NCBI GenBank assembly: GCA_031552765.1
Contig: JAVBME010000016.1
Span: 39,006-103,005, forward strand
Direction of reading: 5' to 3'
Source of the DNA: JAVBME01 sp031552765
GTDB taxonomy: Bacteria; Bacillota; Negativicutes; Acidaminococcales; JAISLQ01
Length of the DNA: 64,000 nucleotides
Part shown: positions 15,404 through 24,500 of the stretch, piece after piece
Numbering within the stretch: position 1 is the first letter of the stretch
Layout of the letters: every line of letters begins with the position of its first letter
Notes under the pieces: model-generated
What the model was told of the DNA's origin: nothing
Seen by the model: only the letters and a program-made list of their open reading frames with translations
The model's database searches: none
Position numbers and translations under genes: made by a program

Positions 15404-16580
15404 GCATGTTCACTCCTTTATAGCGGGCAATTGCCGCCACATCTTTGTCGCCCCGCCCCGACAGGCAGATGACCAGTATCTGGTCTTTCGCCATTTTAGG
15501 CGCCAGCAGCCGCGCGTAGGCTATGGCATGGGCGCTTTCCACTGCCGGGATGATGCCTTCCATCCGCGCCAGGTATTCAAAGGCTTCTACCGCTTCTGCG
15601 TCAGTCACCGATGCATACTCCGCCCGCCCACTGTCGTATAAAAAGGCGTGTTCCGGGCCGATGCCGGGGTAGTCAAGGCCGGCGGATATCGAATAGACCG
15701 GCGCTATCTGGCCGTATTCGTCCTGGCAGAAATAGGACTTCATGCCATGGAAAATGCCTACGCTACCTTTGGCGATGGTGGCGGCGTGCTGTTCGGTGTC
15801 TACGCCGAGGCCGGCCGCTTCGCAGCCGATGAGACGGACGCTTTTATCCTCAATAAAATCGTAAAACAGGCCCATGGCGTTGCTGCCGCCGCCCACACAG
15901 GCGACCAGCGCGTCCGGCAGTTTGCCTTCCGCCAGTAACGTCTGGACGCGGACTTCTTTGCCGATGACGCTTTGAAAGTCTCGCACTATGGTGGGAAAGG
16001 GGTGGGGACCCATCACCGAGCCCAGTACATAGTGGGTGTCATCCATGCGGGCCGTCCATTCGCGCATAGTTTCGCTGACCGCATCCTTGAGCGTCATGGT
16101 GCCGCTGGTCACCGGATGTACGGCCGCGCCTAACAGCTGCATGCGAAAAACATTGAGCGCCTGGCGTTCGGTGTCTTCCTTGCCCATGTAGACCTCGCAC
16201 TGCATGCCGAGTAGCGCGGCGGCGGTAGCGGTGGCCACGCCGTGCTGGCCTGCGCCGGTCTCTGCTATCAGGCGGGTCTTGCCCATGCGCTTGGCGAGAA
16301 GCGCCTGCCCCAGAACGTTGTTTATTTTGTGTGAGCCGGTGTGATTGAGGTCTTCGCGCTTGAGGTATATCTTGGCCCCGCCGAGGTCTGCGGTCATCTT
16401 TTCCGCATGGTACAAAAGCGATGGCCGTCCGGCGTAATTTTTATAAAGTTTATTCAGCTCGGCTACGAAAACCGGGTCATTCTTCGCTTTATCGTAGGCC
16501 GACGCCAGCTCCAGGGCGGCGCTCATCAGCGTCTCCGGGATATACTGGCCGCCATGCAGGCCAAAACGCCCTTTTTTCAT
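15396..16580 (-). CDS. trpB: Tryptophan synthase beta chain
   Basis: 394-residue PLP enzyme condensing indole with L-serine. Motifs: FGLHGGQYIPETLM at the N-terminus, the PLP-lysine in LNHTGSHKINNVLGQALLAKRMGKTRLIAETGAGQHGVATATAAALLG, phosphate-binding ACVGGGSNAMGLFYDF, and ESAHAIAYA. The ATG directly follows the trpF stop (TGAATG). Length and motifs are those of a TrpB1-type chain working with TrpA. Confidence 0.97.
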   Translation of the reverse strand: MKKGRFGLHGGQYIPETLMSAALELASAYDKAKNDPVFVAELNKLYKNYAGRPSLLYHAEKMTADLGGAKIYLKREDLNHTGSHKINNVLGQALLAKRMGKTRLIAETGAGQHGVATATAAALLGMQCEVYMGKEDTERQALNVFRMQLLGAAVHPVTSGTMTLKDAVSETMREWTARMDDTHYVLGSVMGPHPFPTIVRDFQSVIGKEVRVQTLLAEGKLPDALVACVGGGSNAMGLFYDFIEDKSVRLIGCEAAGLGVDTEQHAATIAKGSVGIFHGMKSYFCQDEYGQIAPVYSISAGLDYPGIGPEHAFLYDSGRAEYASVTDAEAVEAFEYLARMEGIIPAVESAHAIAYARLLAPKMAKDQILVICLSGRGDKDVAAIARYKGVNMHE

Positions 16581-17183
16581 TCAACTCACACTCCTTATCA
16601 TTTCCACTAGCTCTTTTATTTTTCCGGGCGACTTGCGGCCGTCTTCTTCCGCGCCGCTGCTGATATCAAGAGCAAAGGGCCGTCCGGCGGCCATAGCGGC
16701 ATCTATATTACCAAGGTGCAGCCCGCCGGCCAGAAAGTACGGCTTGCCGCCAGTCGGGAGTACGCTCCAGTCAAAAGCCTGCCCGCTGCCGGCCTGCGCT
16801 CCGTCGAATAATAAATAGTCGCAGTCGAGGTTTTTCGCTGCCCGTATATCTTCCGGCGTAGGAGCCTTTAATGCTTTGATGATGGGGCTGGATACCAAGC
16901 TGCGCAGTCTCTCGATATAGCAGGCATCTTCAGCTCCGTGCAGTTGGATTATGTCTATTACTTCCTCCCGGCATAAACGGGCGATGGTTTCCGGCGTTTG
17001 GTCCGCAAACACGCCCACTGCCAGTATGGCAGGCGACAGTAGCTTTTTTAAGCTGGCCGCCTGTTCTTCCGTCACCCGGCGTCGGCTGGGGGCGAAGACA
17101 AAGCCTATATAGTCCGGCTGGTATAGGTTGGCCGCTTCGATATCCTCCAGGCGGCTGAGGCCGCAGATTTTTACTTTTATCAT
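16581..17183 (-). CDS. trpF: Phosphoribosylanthranilate isomerase
   Basis: 200-residue TIM barrel converting phosphoribosylanthranilate to carboxyphenylaminodeoxyribulose phosphate. Motifs: VKICGLSRLEDIEAA with the catalytic Cys, IGFVFAPSRRRVT, DIIQLHGAED, LDISSGAEEDGRKSPGKI with the catalytic Asp and the C-terminal phosphate-binding loop. The start codon overlaps the trpC stop by 4 bases (ATGA). Confidence 0.95.
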   Translation of the reverse strand: MIKVKICGLSRLEDIEAANLYQPDYIGFVFAPSRRRVTEEQAASLKKLLSPAILAVGVFADQTPETIARLCREEVIDIIQLHGAEDACYIERLRSLVSSPIIKALKAPTPEDIRAAKNLDCDYLLFDGAQAGSGQAFDWSVLPTGGKPYFLAGGLHLGNIDAAMAAGRPFALDISSGAEEDGRKSPGKIKELVEMIRSVS

Positions 17184-17959
17184 GGCCGTCCGCCCCGCAG
17201 TTTGGCCAGAAAGGCGGCCTTATCTGCGCTTTTCATCATGGCTTCGCCGATCAAGACAGCGTCAGCGCCTGCCTCGCGCAGCAGTTTTATATCAGCCGGC
17301 GTATTGATGCCGCTTTCAGCGACGAACAGCACGCCGGGCGGCGCCAGTTCCCTCAGGCGCAGGCAGTTGTTTATATCTACCTGGAAAGTTTTGAGGTTGC
17401 GGTTGTTAACGCCGATTATCTTGGCTCCGGCGGACAAGGCGGAGCGGATTTCTTCTTCGTCATGCGCTTCCACTAACGCGTCCAACCCTAATACGTCACA
17501 AATACTTAGATGACCTTCCAGCGTGGCGGTGTCCAAAAGCGCGCAAATGAGAAGCACCGCCTGGGCGCCGATGGCTTTAGCTTGATAAAGCTGGTACTCG
17601 TCTACCGTAAAGTCCTTACGTAACAGCGGCAGTTTTACCGCGTCTCTGATTTCGGTCAGGTAAGCGTCCGCGCCCTGGAAAAAGTCCGGTTCGGTCAGCA
17701 CGGATATGGCGTCCGCCCCGGCGCTTTGATATTCCTTGGCTATCGTGAGGTAAGGGAATTCTTTTACAATAACCCCCTTGGAAGGGGAAGATTTTTTTAT
17801 TTCACAGATAAACGACAGGCCGGGTTGAGCCAGCGCCCCGGCAAAACTGGGGCCGGGCGGCGCTTGGTCGGCCAACTCCCGCACTTTTTCCAGGGGGACA
17901 GTTTCTTTGTCCGCAGCCACCCGCCTGCGCGTTGCGTCGGCGATAACGTCCAGTATCAT
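17180..17959 (-). CDS. trpC: Indole-3-glycerol phosphate synthase
   Basis: 259-residue monofunctional enzyme. Motifs: FICEIKKSSPSKGVIVKEF (catalytic Lys), ADAISVLTEPDFFQG, PLLRKDFTVDEYQLYQAKAIGAQAVLLICA, LVEAHDEEEI, IGVNNRNLKTFQVDI and VAESGINTPADI. The start at 17959 has GGAGGATGC upstream and matches the family N-terminus (MILDVIADATRRRV); the longer frame runs into trpD. Its ATG overlaps the trpD stop by 4 bases (ATGA). Confidence 0.95.
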   Translation of the reverse strand: MILDVIADATRRRVAADKETVPLEKVRELADQAPPGPSFAGALAQPGLSFICEIKKSSPSKGVIVKEFPYLTIAKEYQSAGADAISVLTEPDFFQGADAYLTEIRDAVKLPLLRKDFTVDEYQLYQAKAIGAQAVLLICALLDTATLEGHLSICDVLGLDALVEAHDEEEIRSALSAGAKIIGVNNRNLKTFQVDINNCLRLRELAPPGVLFVAESGINTPADIKLLREAGADAVLIGEAMMKSADKAAFLAKLRGGRP

Positions 17960-18972
17960 GCCGCATCCTCCTTCGACAGGGCGGCAAACCTTTCCAGCTG
18001 TGCCAGCGCCTTCTTTCTGTCTATCACATCCGCCGCCACTTTTATGCATTCACGCAAGGTAATGTCGCTTCTGGCCATATAAATGCACAGGGCGGCATTA
18101 AGAAGCACGATATCGCGCCTGGGGCCGGGCTGACCTGTGAGGACGGCGCGGGCGATAGCGGCGTTTTCTTCGGCGTCGCCGCCCCGGAGGTCTTCCGGGC
18201 GGCAGAGGGAAAAGCCGAACTGGCGCGGGTCGAGGAAAAAGCTGTTCAAACTGCCGCCGCTCACTTCGCACACGGTGGTGGAAGCGGTGAGAGATACCTC
18301 GTCCAGCCCGTCATGCCCGTGCACCACCATGGCGCGTTTGACGCCGAGGTTGTAGAGTACTTTGGCCAGCGGTTCGACAAGGTTTTCGTCGTACACGCCG
18401 AGGAGTTGCATATTGGCGCCGGCCGGGTTGGCCAGCGGGCCGAGGATATTGAATATCGTACGCACGCCCAGTTCTTTCCTGACCGGGGCGGCGTATTTCA
18501 TCGAAGCGTGGTAAGTAGGCGCGTACATGAAGCACAGGCCTATTTCTTTCAAAATAGCCGCGCTGCGTTCGGCGGACAGCTCGATATTGACGCCCAGCGC
18601 TTCCAAAAGATCGGCGCTGCCGCATTTGCTGGATACGCTGCGGTTGCCGTGTTTGGCTACCGGCACGCCGGCTGCTGAGACCACCAGTGCGGATACGGTA
18701 GAGATATTGAAGGTGAAGGAACGGTCGCCGCCTGTCCCGACGATGTCGAGCACGTCGCCCTGATGTTGGAATTTTAGGCAGCACTGGCGCATGACCTTGA
18801 CGCAAGCTGTTATTTCGTCGACGCTCTCGCCTTTGGCGCGCATGGCGGTGAGGAAAGAGGCGATTTGGGCGTTGGTAGCCTGTCCGGTCATTATCTCTTC
18901 CATCACCTGCATGGCTGTTTCAAAGGTCAGGTCTTGTTTATCCAGCAACAGGGCAATAGCTTCTTTAATCAT
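17956..18972 (-). CDS. trpD: Anthranilate phosphoribosyltransferase
   Basis: 338-residue enzyme transferring phosphoribose from PRPP to anthranilate. Motifs: GTGGDRSFTFNISTVSALVVSAAG (PRPP loop), VAKHGNRSVSSKCGSADLLEALG, GPLANPAGANMQLLGVYD and VVHGHDGLDEVSL. Not fused to TrpG. The start codon overlaps the trpG stop by 8 bases (ATGATTAA). Confidence 0.96.
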   Translation of the reverse strand: MIKEAIALLLDKQDLTFETAMQVMEEIMTGQATNAQIASFLTAMRAKGESVDEITACVKVMRQCCLKFQHQGDVLDIVGTGGDRSFTFNISTVSALVVSAAGVPVAKHGNRSVSSKCGSADLLEALGVNIELSAERSAAILKEIGLCFMYAPTYHASMKYAAPVRKELGVRTIFNILGPLANPAGANMQLLGVYDENLVEPLAKVLYNLGVKRAMVVHGHDGLDEVSLTASTTVCEVSGGSLNSFFLDPRQFGFSLCRPEDLRGGDAEENAAIARAVLTGQPGPRRDIVLLNAALCIYMARSDITLRECIKVAADVIDRKKALAQLERFAALSKEDAA

Positions 18973-19549
18973 TTTCTCTACCTCCCAGAGCGAGGAAATT
19001 AGCCATTATCAGGTGGCCGTGCGGGGTGAGGATAGACTCGGGGTGGAATTGCAGGCCGTACAGGTCGTGGTCGCGGTGTTTGACCGCCATTACTTCGCCT
19101 TGTTCATCTTCGGCTATAACCAGTAGTTCATCCGGCAGGCTGCTTTTGACTGCGCCCAGCGAATGGTAACGGGCGGCGCTGATGATGGGGGGCAGGCCTT
19201 TGAAAATGGCGCTGCCGTTGGCGATGTGGATGGCGCTTTGCTTGCCGTGCATCAGCCGGGCAGCCCGGCCGACCGTGGCGCCAAAAGCTTCGCAGATGGC
19301 TTGGTGGCCGAGGCACACGCCGAGGATGGGCAGCTGCCCGGCCAGGACAAGGGCTGCTTCTTCGCAGATGCCGGCGTCTTTTGGCTGGCCAGGGCCGGGC
19401 GAGATGATGAGATGGGAAGGCTGGAGGGCCTCTATTTCCTTGACCGTTATCCGATCGTTGCGTACCGCCTGTATGTCCGGTCGCAGCGCCCCGGCCAGTT
19501 GCAGCAGGTTATAGGAAAAGCTGTCGTAATTGTCGATGAGCAGCACCAT
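18965..19549 (-). CDS. trpG: Anthranilate synthase glutamine amidotransferase subunit
   Basis: 194-residue class I glutamine amidotransferase supplying ammonia to TrpE. Catalytic Cys in LGVCLGHQAICEAFGA, His/Glu in LQFHPESILTPHG, and the opening VLLIDNYDSFSYNLLQ. May also serve p-aminobenzoate synthesis, as in many Firmicutes with one TrpG; that is inference. The ATG overlaps the trpE stop by one base (TGATG), so expression is coupled. Confidence 0.95.
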   Translation of the reverse strand: MVLLIDNYDSFSYNLLQLAGALRPDIQAVRNDRITVKEIEALQPSHLIISPGPGQPKDAGICEEAALVLAGQLPILGVCLGHQAICEAFGATVGRAARLMHGKQSAIHIANGSAIFKGLPPIISAARYHSLGAVKSSLPDELLVIAEDEQGEVMAVKHRDHDLYGLQFHPESILTPHGHLIMANFLALGGREND

Positions 19550-20994
19550 CAGATATCCACCTCACTTGCCTGTAATATGGCGTTTATAACGGCCTGGGCT
19601 TTATGGCCGCTTTCTTCGTACTCTTTTTCCGCTGTGCTGTCGGCCACTATGCCGCCGCCGGTCTGCACACAGGCAATGCCGTCTTTTTTTACGGCCATGC
19701 GGATAGCGATGCAGGTGTCGAGGTTGCCGGAAAAATCGAGGTAACCTATCGCGCCGCCATACAGGCCGCGCGGCTCGCCCTCCAGTTCCTCGATGATCTG
19801 GCAGGCCCGTATCTTGGGCGCGCCGGAGAGGGTACCGGCCGGCAGCACCGCCTCGATGGCGGCGCAGGCGTCTAGCCCTTCTTTCAGTCGGCCTTCTACC
19901 TCAGAAGCAAGGTGCATTATTTTGGAGTAGCGGTGGATGGCCAGGTAGTCTTTCACTTTGACCGAGGAAAATTCGGCGATCCGTCCGATGTCGTTACGCG
20001 CCAGATCCACCAGCATGTTGTGTTCGGCCAGTTCTTTTTCGTCAGCTAAAAGCTCCGCGGCCAGCGCCGCGTCTTCTGCGGCGTCCTTGCCGCGCGGGCG
20101 TGAGCCGGCTACCGGGAAGGTGGCGAGGCGGCCGTCCTCCAGCTTGACCAGCGTTTCCGGCGAAGAACACATGATTTCGGTATCGTCGATACGCATGAAC
20201 ACCATGTAAGGGGAAGGGTTTGTAGTGCGCAGTACGCGATAGGCGCTCAAGAGGCCGCCTTCATACGGCACGGCAAAGCGGCGGGAGAGCACGGCTTGGA
20301 AGATGTCGCCGGCGCGGATATACTCTTTAGCTTTTTCGACCATTGCGCAGTATTCTTCCTTGCTCAGGTTACAGGATGCTGTGGAACCGCTTTTTGCTGG
20401 CGGCTCGGGCTGCGGGGCGTCGTCCTCGATGAGGTCGATGATATGGTCGATATCATCCAATGCTTTACGCCGGCCCTCTTCGCCGCTGTCCGCCGGCATA
20501 TTGGCGATCACCACGATTTTTTGCCTGAGCTGGTCGTAGGCTATCACCTTATCAAACAGCATCAGGTCAAAATCATTCAGGTCGCCGCTGCCAAGGTCAA
20601 GTACCGGTTCGGCGTAGCCAAACATGTTGTAGGAAAAATAACCGACAAACCCCCCGGTAAAAGGCGGCAGGTTCTCTACTCGGGGCGAACGGTAGCGGGC
20701 CAGCAGTTCGCGTACCACTTCGAGCGGTTTGCGCGTGCGTACGGTTTTGGTCTGGCCGTTGTCGATGGTGACCGTACCGTCCTTGCAGGTGACGCGCATG
20801 ACCGGCTCAAAGCCGATAAAGGAGTAGCGGCCCCAGCGCTCGCCGCCTTCTATGCTCTCCAAAAGAAAATACCGTTTGGAAACCTGCGCTATTTTGCGCA
20901 AGAGGCTGATGGGTGTGATGACGTCGGCGTAAATTTCTTTAGCTACCGGTATGATATCGTAATCTTGGGCTGATTTTTGTTCTGGCATAGCCAT
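19549..20994 (-). CDS. trpE: Anthranilate synthase component I
   Basis: 481-residue chorismate-using enzyme. Motifs: the feedback/inhibitor-binding element LLESIEGGERWGRYSFIG, SPSPYMVFMR-type core (here NPSPYMVFMRIDDTEIMCSSPETL), LVDLARNDIGRIAEFSSVKV, and GTLSGAPKIRACQIIEELE with GLYGGAIGYLDFSGNLDTCIAIRM. The LLES motif suggests allosteric inhibition by tryptophan. The start at 20994 has AAGAAGGCGC upstream; a second ATG two codons later is possible; the longer frame from 21057 runs back into the T-box terminator. First gene of trpEGDCFBA. Confidence 0.95.
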   Translation of the reverse strand: MAMPEQKSAQDYDIIPVAKEIYADVITPISLLRKIAQVSKRYFLLESIEGGERWGRYSFIGFEPVMRVTCKDGTVTIDNGQTKTVRTRKPLEVVRELLARYRSPRVENLPPFTGGFVGYFSYNMFGYAEPVLDLGSGDLNDFDLMLFDKVIAYDQLRQKIVVIANMPADSGEEGRRKALDDIDHIIDLIEDDAPQPEPPAKSGSTASCNLSKEEYCAMVEKAKEYIRAGDIFQAVLSRRFAVPYEGGLLSAYRVLRTTNPSPYMVFMRIDDTEIMCSSPETLVKLEDGRLATFPVAGSRPRGKDAAEDAALAAELLADEKELAEHNMLVDLARNDIGRIAEFSSVKVKDYLAIHRYSKIMHLASEVEGRLKEGLDACAAIEAVLPAGTLSGAPKIRACQIIEELEGEPRGLYGGAIGYLDFSGNLDTCIAIRMAVKKDGIACVQTGGGIVADSTAEKEYEESGHKAQAVINAILQASEVDI

Positions 20995-21033
20995 ATGCGC
21001 GCCTTCTTTCTTGGGAAAAATTTTTAGGGAAAC

Positions 21034-21306
21034 AAAAAAAGCCTTTGCCCCTTGCAAAAAGGGACAAAAGCCTCAGCTTCTGCGGTACCACCCTATTTGG
21101 CGGGAAAACCCGCCCACTCCTTTCGCGTACCAACATACGCGCCCCGCTGATAACGGACAGGGCTCCCGTCAGCGTCTACTCCCTAGAAGGTTTCAAGCTG
21201 CCCTCGCGGGTCCATTCGGAAAACTTCGCGTTGCCGCACTCTCAGCGCCGGCGGCTCTCTGTATGCGCTACGGTCTTCTTACTCGTCCCGTTCGACGGTT
21301 TGATTA
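21034..21306 (-). promoter_or_regulatory. T-box riboswitch (tRNA-Trp) of the trp operon
   Basis: Leader RNA upstream of trpE with all T-box landmarks in order on the minus strand: stem I with an AGAGAG box and GCTGAGAG near the terminal loop (about 21240-21262), a specifier TGG codon (21214-21212, context GAATGGACC), the T-box core with GGGTGGTACCGCAG (21093-21080), then a terminator whose arms GGCTTTTGTCCC / GGGGCAAAGGC run into TTTTTTT (21073-21034). Uncharged tRNA-Trp should favour the antiterminator and so switch on trpEGDCFBA. Confidence 0.93.
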
Positions 21307-21312
21307 GTTAAA

Positions 21313-21342
21313 AGTGTAAAACGGGTAAGGGTCTTTTGTCAA
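21313..21342 (-). promoter_or_regulatory. Promoter of the trp operon
   Basis: Minus strand TTGACA (21342-21337), 18-base spacer, TACACT (21318-21313). It would start the transcript immediately before the T-box leader. Confidence 0.75.
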
Positions 21343-21514
21343 TAGGGAAAATTTACGATAACGAGAAAAGGAAAGCAGTTGAGGATGGATATATTTATTT
21401 TAAATATTTATAATAAAACTTGTAAAAAGGGTTTTTTATTGCCGATGGATAATATTTCAAAGTAAATACAGTTTTGCCGGTTCTGCTTTAGTGCATTTTC
21501 GGAGGTATAGTTTT

Positions 21515-24500
21515 ATGCGTGATATTATCAGGGTAGGTGTGGATATAGGTTCGACCACGATAAAGATGGTGGCGATAAACGGCGAAGGGAAAATAATTTT
21601 CCATCGTTATTTGCGCCATTTTTCCAATGTCGTGGCTACTTTGAAAGATGTTGTGGAAGAGGCTCAGCATGCTTTGCCTACCCGCTTGCTGTCCATCGCT
21701 TTTACCGGCTCGGCCGGTATGGGCTTGTCTGAATGCACAGGCCTCGGCTTTATCCAGGAAGTAGTGGCTTGCACCAAGGCTGTAAAAAAAATCATCCCAC
21801 AGGCGGACACGGTCATAGAACTGGGCGGCGAGGACGCCAAGATAACCTATTTCGGCGACAGCATGGAGCAGCGGATGAACGGAGTATGCGCCGGCGGTAC
21901 GGGAGCTTTCATCGACCAGATGGCGGTGTTGCTCGACACAGATCCGGGCGGACTTAACGAACTGGCCAAAAATTATAAAATGATTTACCCGATAGCGTCG
22001 CGTTGCGGTGTATTCGCCAAGACAGACATACAGAATCTGATGAATGAAGGGGCTACGAAAGAAGATATAGCGGCCTCTATTTTTCAGGCGGTAGTCGACC
22101 AAACTATCGGCAGTTTAGCGCAGGGGAGGCCGATAAAAGGCAAGGTGGCCTTTCTGGGCGGCCCGCTGCACTTTCTTTCCGAACTCAGGCAGCGGTTTAT
22201 AGAAACCTTAAAGCTTAGCGAAGAACAGATAGTAGCGCCGGACGGGTCGCAGTATTTTGTGGCGCTGGGCGCAGCTATGTCGACAGGCGAAGAAGAGCAG
22301 AGTATGGATTGCCTGGTAGAGCCGAACCTTGCTGGGCTGCGCGCCGGCAGCGGTTTTCTTGATCCATTGTTTGCGGATGAAGCTGAATACGAAGACTTTA
22401 AGCAGCGCCACGCCCGGGCACAGGTGGAAAAGGGCGATATAACAAGCTATACCGGACGGGTTTTCCTCGGCATAGACGCAGGTTCGACCACGACCAAGCT
22501 GGCGCTCGTCGGCGAGGGTGGCGAGCTGCTGTATTCTTATTACACGAGCAACCGGGGCAAGCCGCTGGAAAGCGTCATAGAGGGACTGCAAGAACTATAC
22601 GGAAAGCTGCCTGCCGCCGCCTGCATAGCGGGGACGACGGCGACCGGCTATGGTGAAAACCTCGTAAAGGCCGCGCTCAAAGCGGATTTTGGCGAAGTAG
22701 AGACAGTAGCCCACTTGAAAGCGGCGCAGCATTTTCTGCCTGGAGTGTCTTTTGTTCTCGATATCGGCGGGCAGGACATGAAAAGCTTTTTTGTCAAAGA
22801 TGGTATTATAGACAGCATCATGCTCAATGAAGCCTGTTCCTCGGGCTGCGGTTCTTTCATCGAAACCTTTGCCCAGTCCAACGGTTTACCGGTAGGGCAA
22901 TTCGCCTCCCTGGCCGCCACAGCGCGCCAGCCGGTCGATCTTGGCACGCGCTGCACAGTGTTTATCAATTCCAAAGTCAAGCAGGTACAAAAAGAAGGGG
23001 CAAGCATCGAAGATATTTCAGCCGGGCTGGCTATCTCTGTGGTCAAGAACACGCTTTTTAAAGTAATAAGACTAAAAGACGTCGCGGAACTGGGCGACAA
23101 TATCATTGTACAGGGCGGTACCTTCAAAAATGACGCCGTGCTGCGCGCTTTGGAAAAAATAACCGGCGTAAACGTCATACGTCCCGATATAGCGGGGCTA
23201 ATGGGCGCTTATGGCGCGGCGCTGCTTTCCCGTGAGCGGGCTGTTACCGGGATGAGTTCCCGCTTGGCCGGGATGGACGAACTGGATGCTTTTTCCATAG
23301 GGACGACGTCGCACCGCTGCGGCCTGTGTTCCAACAACTGCCGGATAACGACCAAACGGTTTTCCAACGGGGAGGAGTACAGTTCGGGCAACCGCTGCGA
23401 ACGCGGTGTGGGTGCGGTAAAGCCTACAGGAGACCTGCCTGATATGTATGCCTATAAATATAAAAGATTGTTTGGCTATACGCCGCGGCGCTGGGAAAAT
23501 TCGCGCCGAGGCGCTATCGGCTTGCCGCGCGCGCTCAACATGTATGAAGACTACCCCTTCTGGTTTACTTTTTTCAGTGAACTGGGCTACCGGGTAGTAT
23601 TGTCCGACCCGACCGCCGACGATACCTATAAAAACGGCATGGATACAATAGCTTCGGAGACCGTATGCTATCCGGCTAAACTTATGCACGGACATATCAC
23701 AAATTTAATACAAAAAGGCGTCAAAAAGATTTTCTATCCGTCTATTCCTTTTAATACGCGTGAGCAAGAGTCGAGCGACAATTGCTTTAATTGCCCGGTA
23801 GTCGCTTCTTACCCGGAAAGTATCGACGCTAATATGGACACGCTGAGAGAAGGTGGCGTAGTTTTTTACCATCCTTTCCTGCCGTTGCACCACCCCGCGC
23901 GGTTGCTGGCCCGTCTGGCGGAAGAGCTGGAGAGTGAGGGTATAAGCCGCTGGGATATGAAGCGCGCGCTTAAACTGGCTTATCAGGAACTGGAAACTTA
24001 CCAGAAAGATATAAAAGCGCAAGGGCAAATGGCTATCGAGCGGATAAAAAAGGAAAACCTGCGCGCCGTAGTGCTGGCCGGCCGTCCATACCATATAGAC
24101 CCGAAGATCAATCACGGTCTGCCGGAACTTTTGAAAAATTACGGTTTTGCCGTGCTGTCTGAAGACGCTGTCGCTCATCTGGCCGAGCCGCCGGGGCCGC
24201 TTAGGGTGGTCGACCAGTGGATGTATCATTCGCGCTTGTATTGGGCGGCTTCCTTTGCCGCGCGCGAAAAAAATGTTGAGCTGTTGCAGATAAGTTCTTT
24301 TGGCTGCGGATTGGACGCCGTTACCGGCGACCAGGTGAAAGAAATACTTGAAGCAAGCGGTAAAATGTATACCTGCGTCAAGGTCGACGAGATAAATAAT
24401 TCCGGCTCTGTCCGCATTCGGGTGCGCTCGTTGCTGGCCGCCGTCCGTGAACGCGAGGAGCAGAAAAAGACGGTACAGTGGAAACGCTATTATTATAAGA

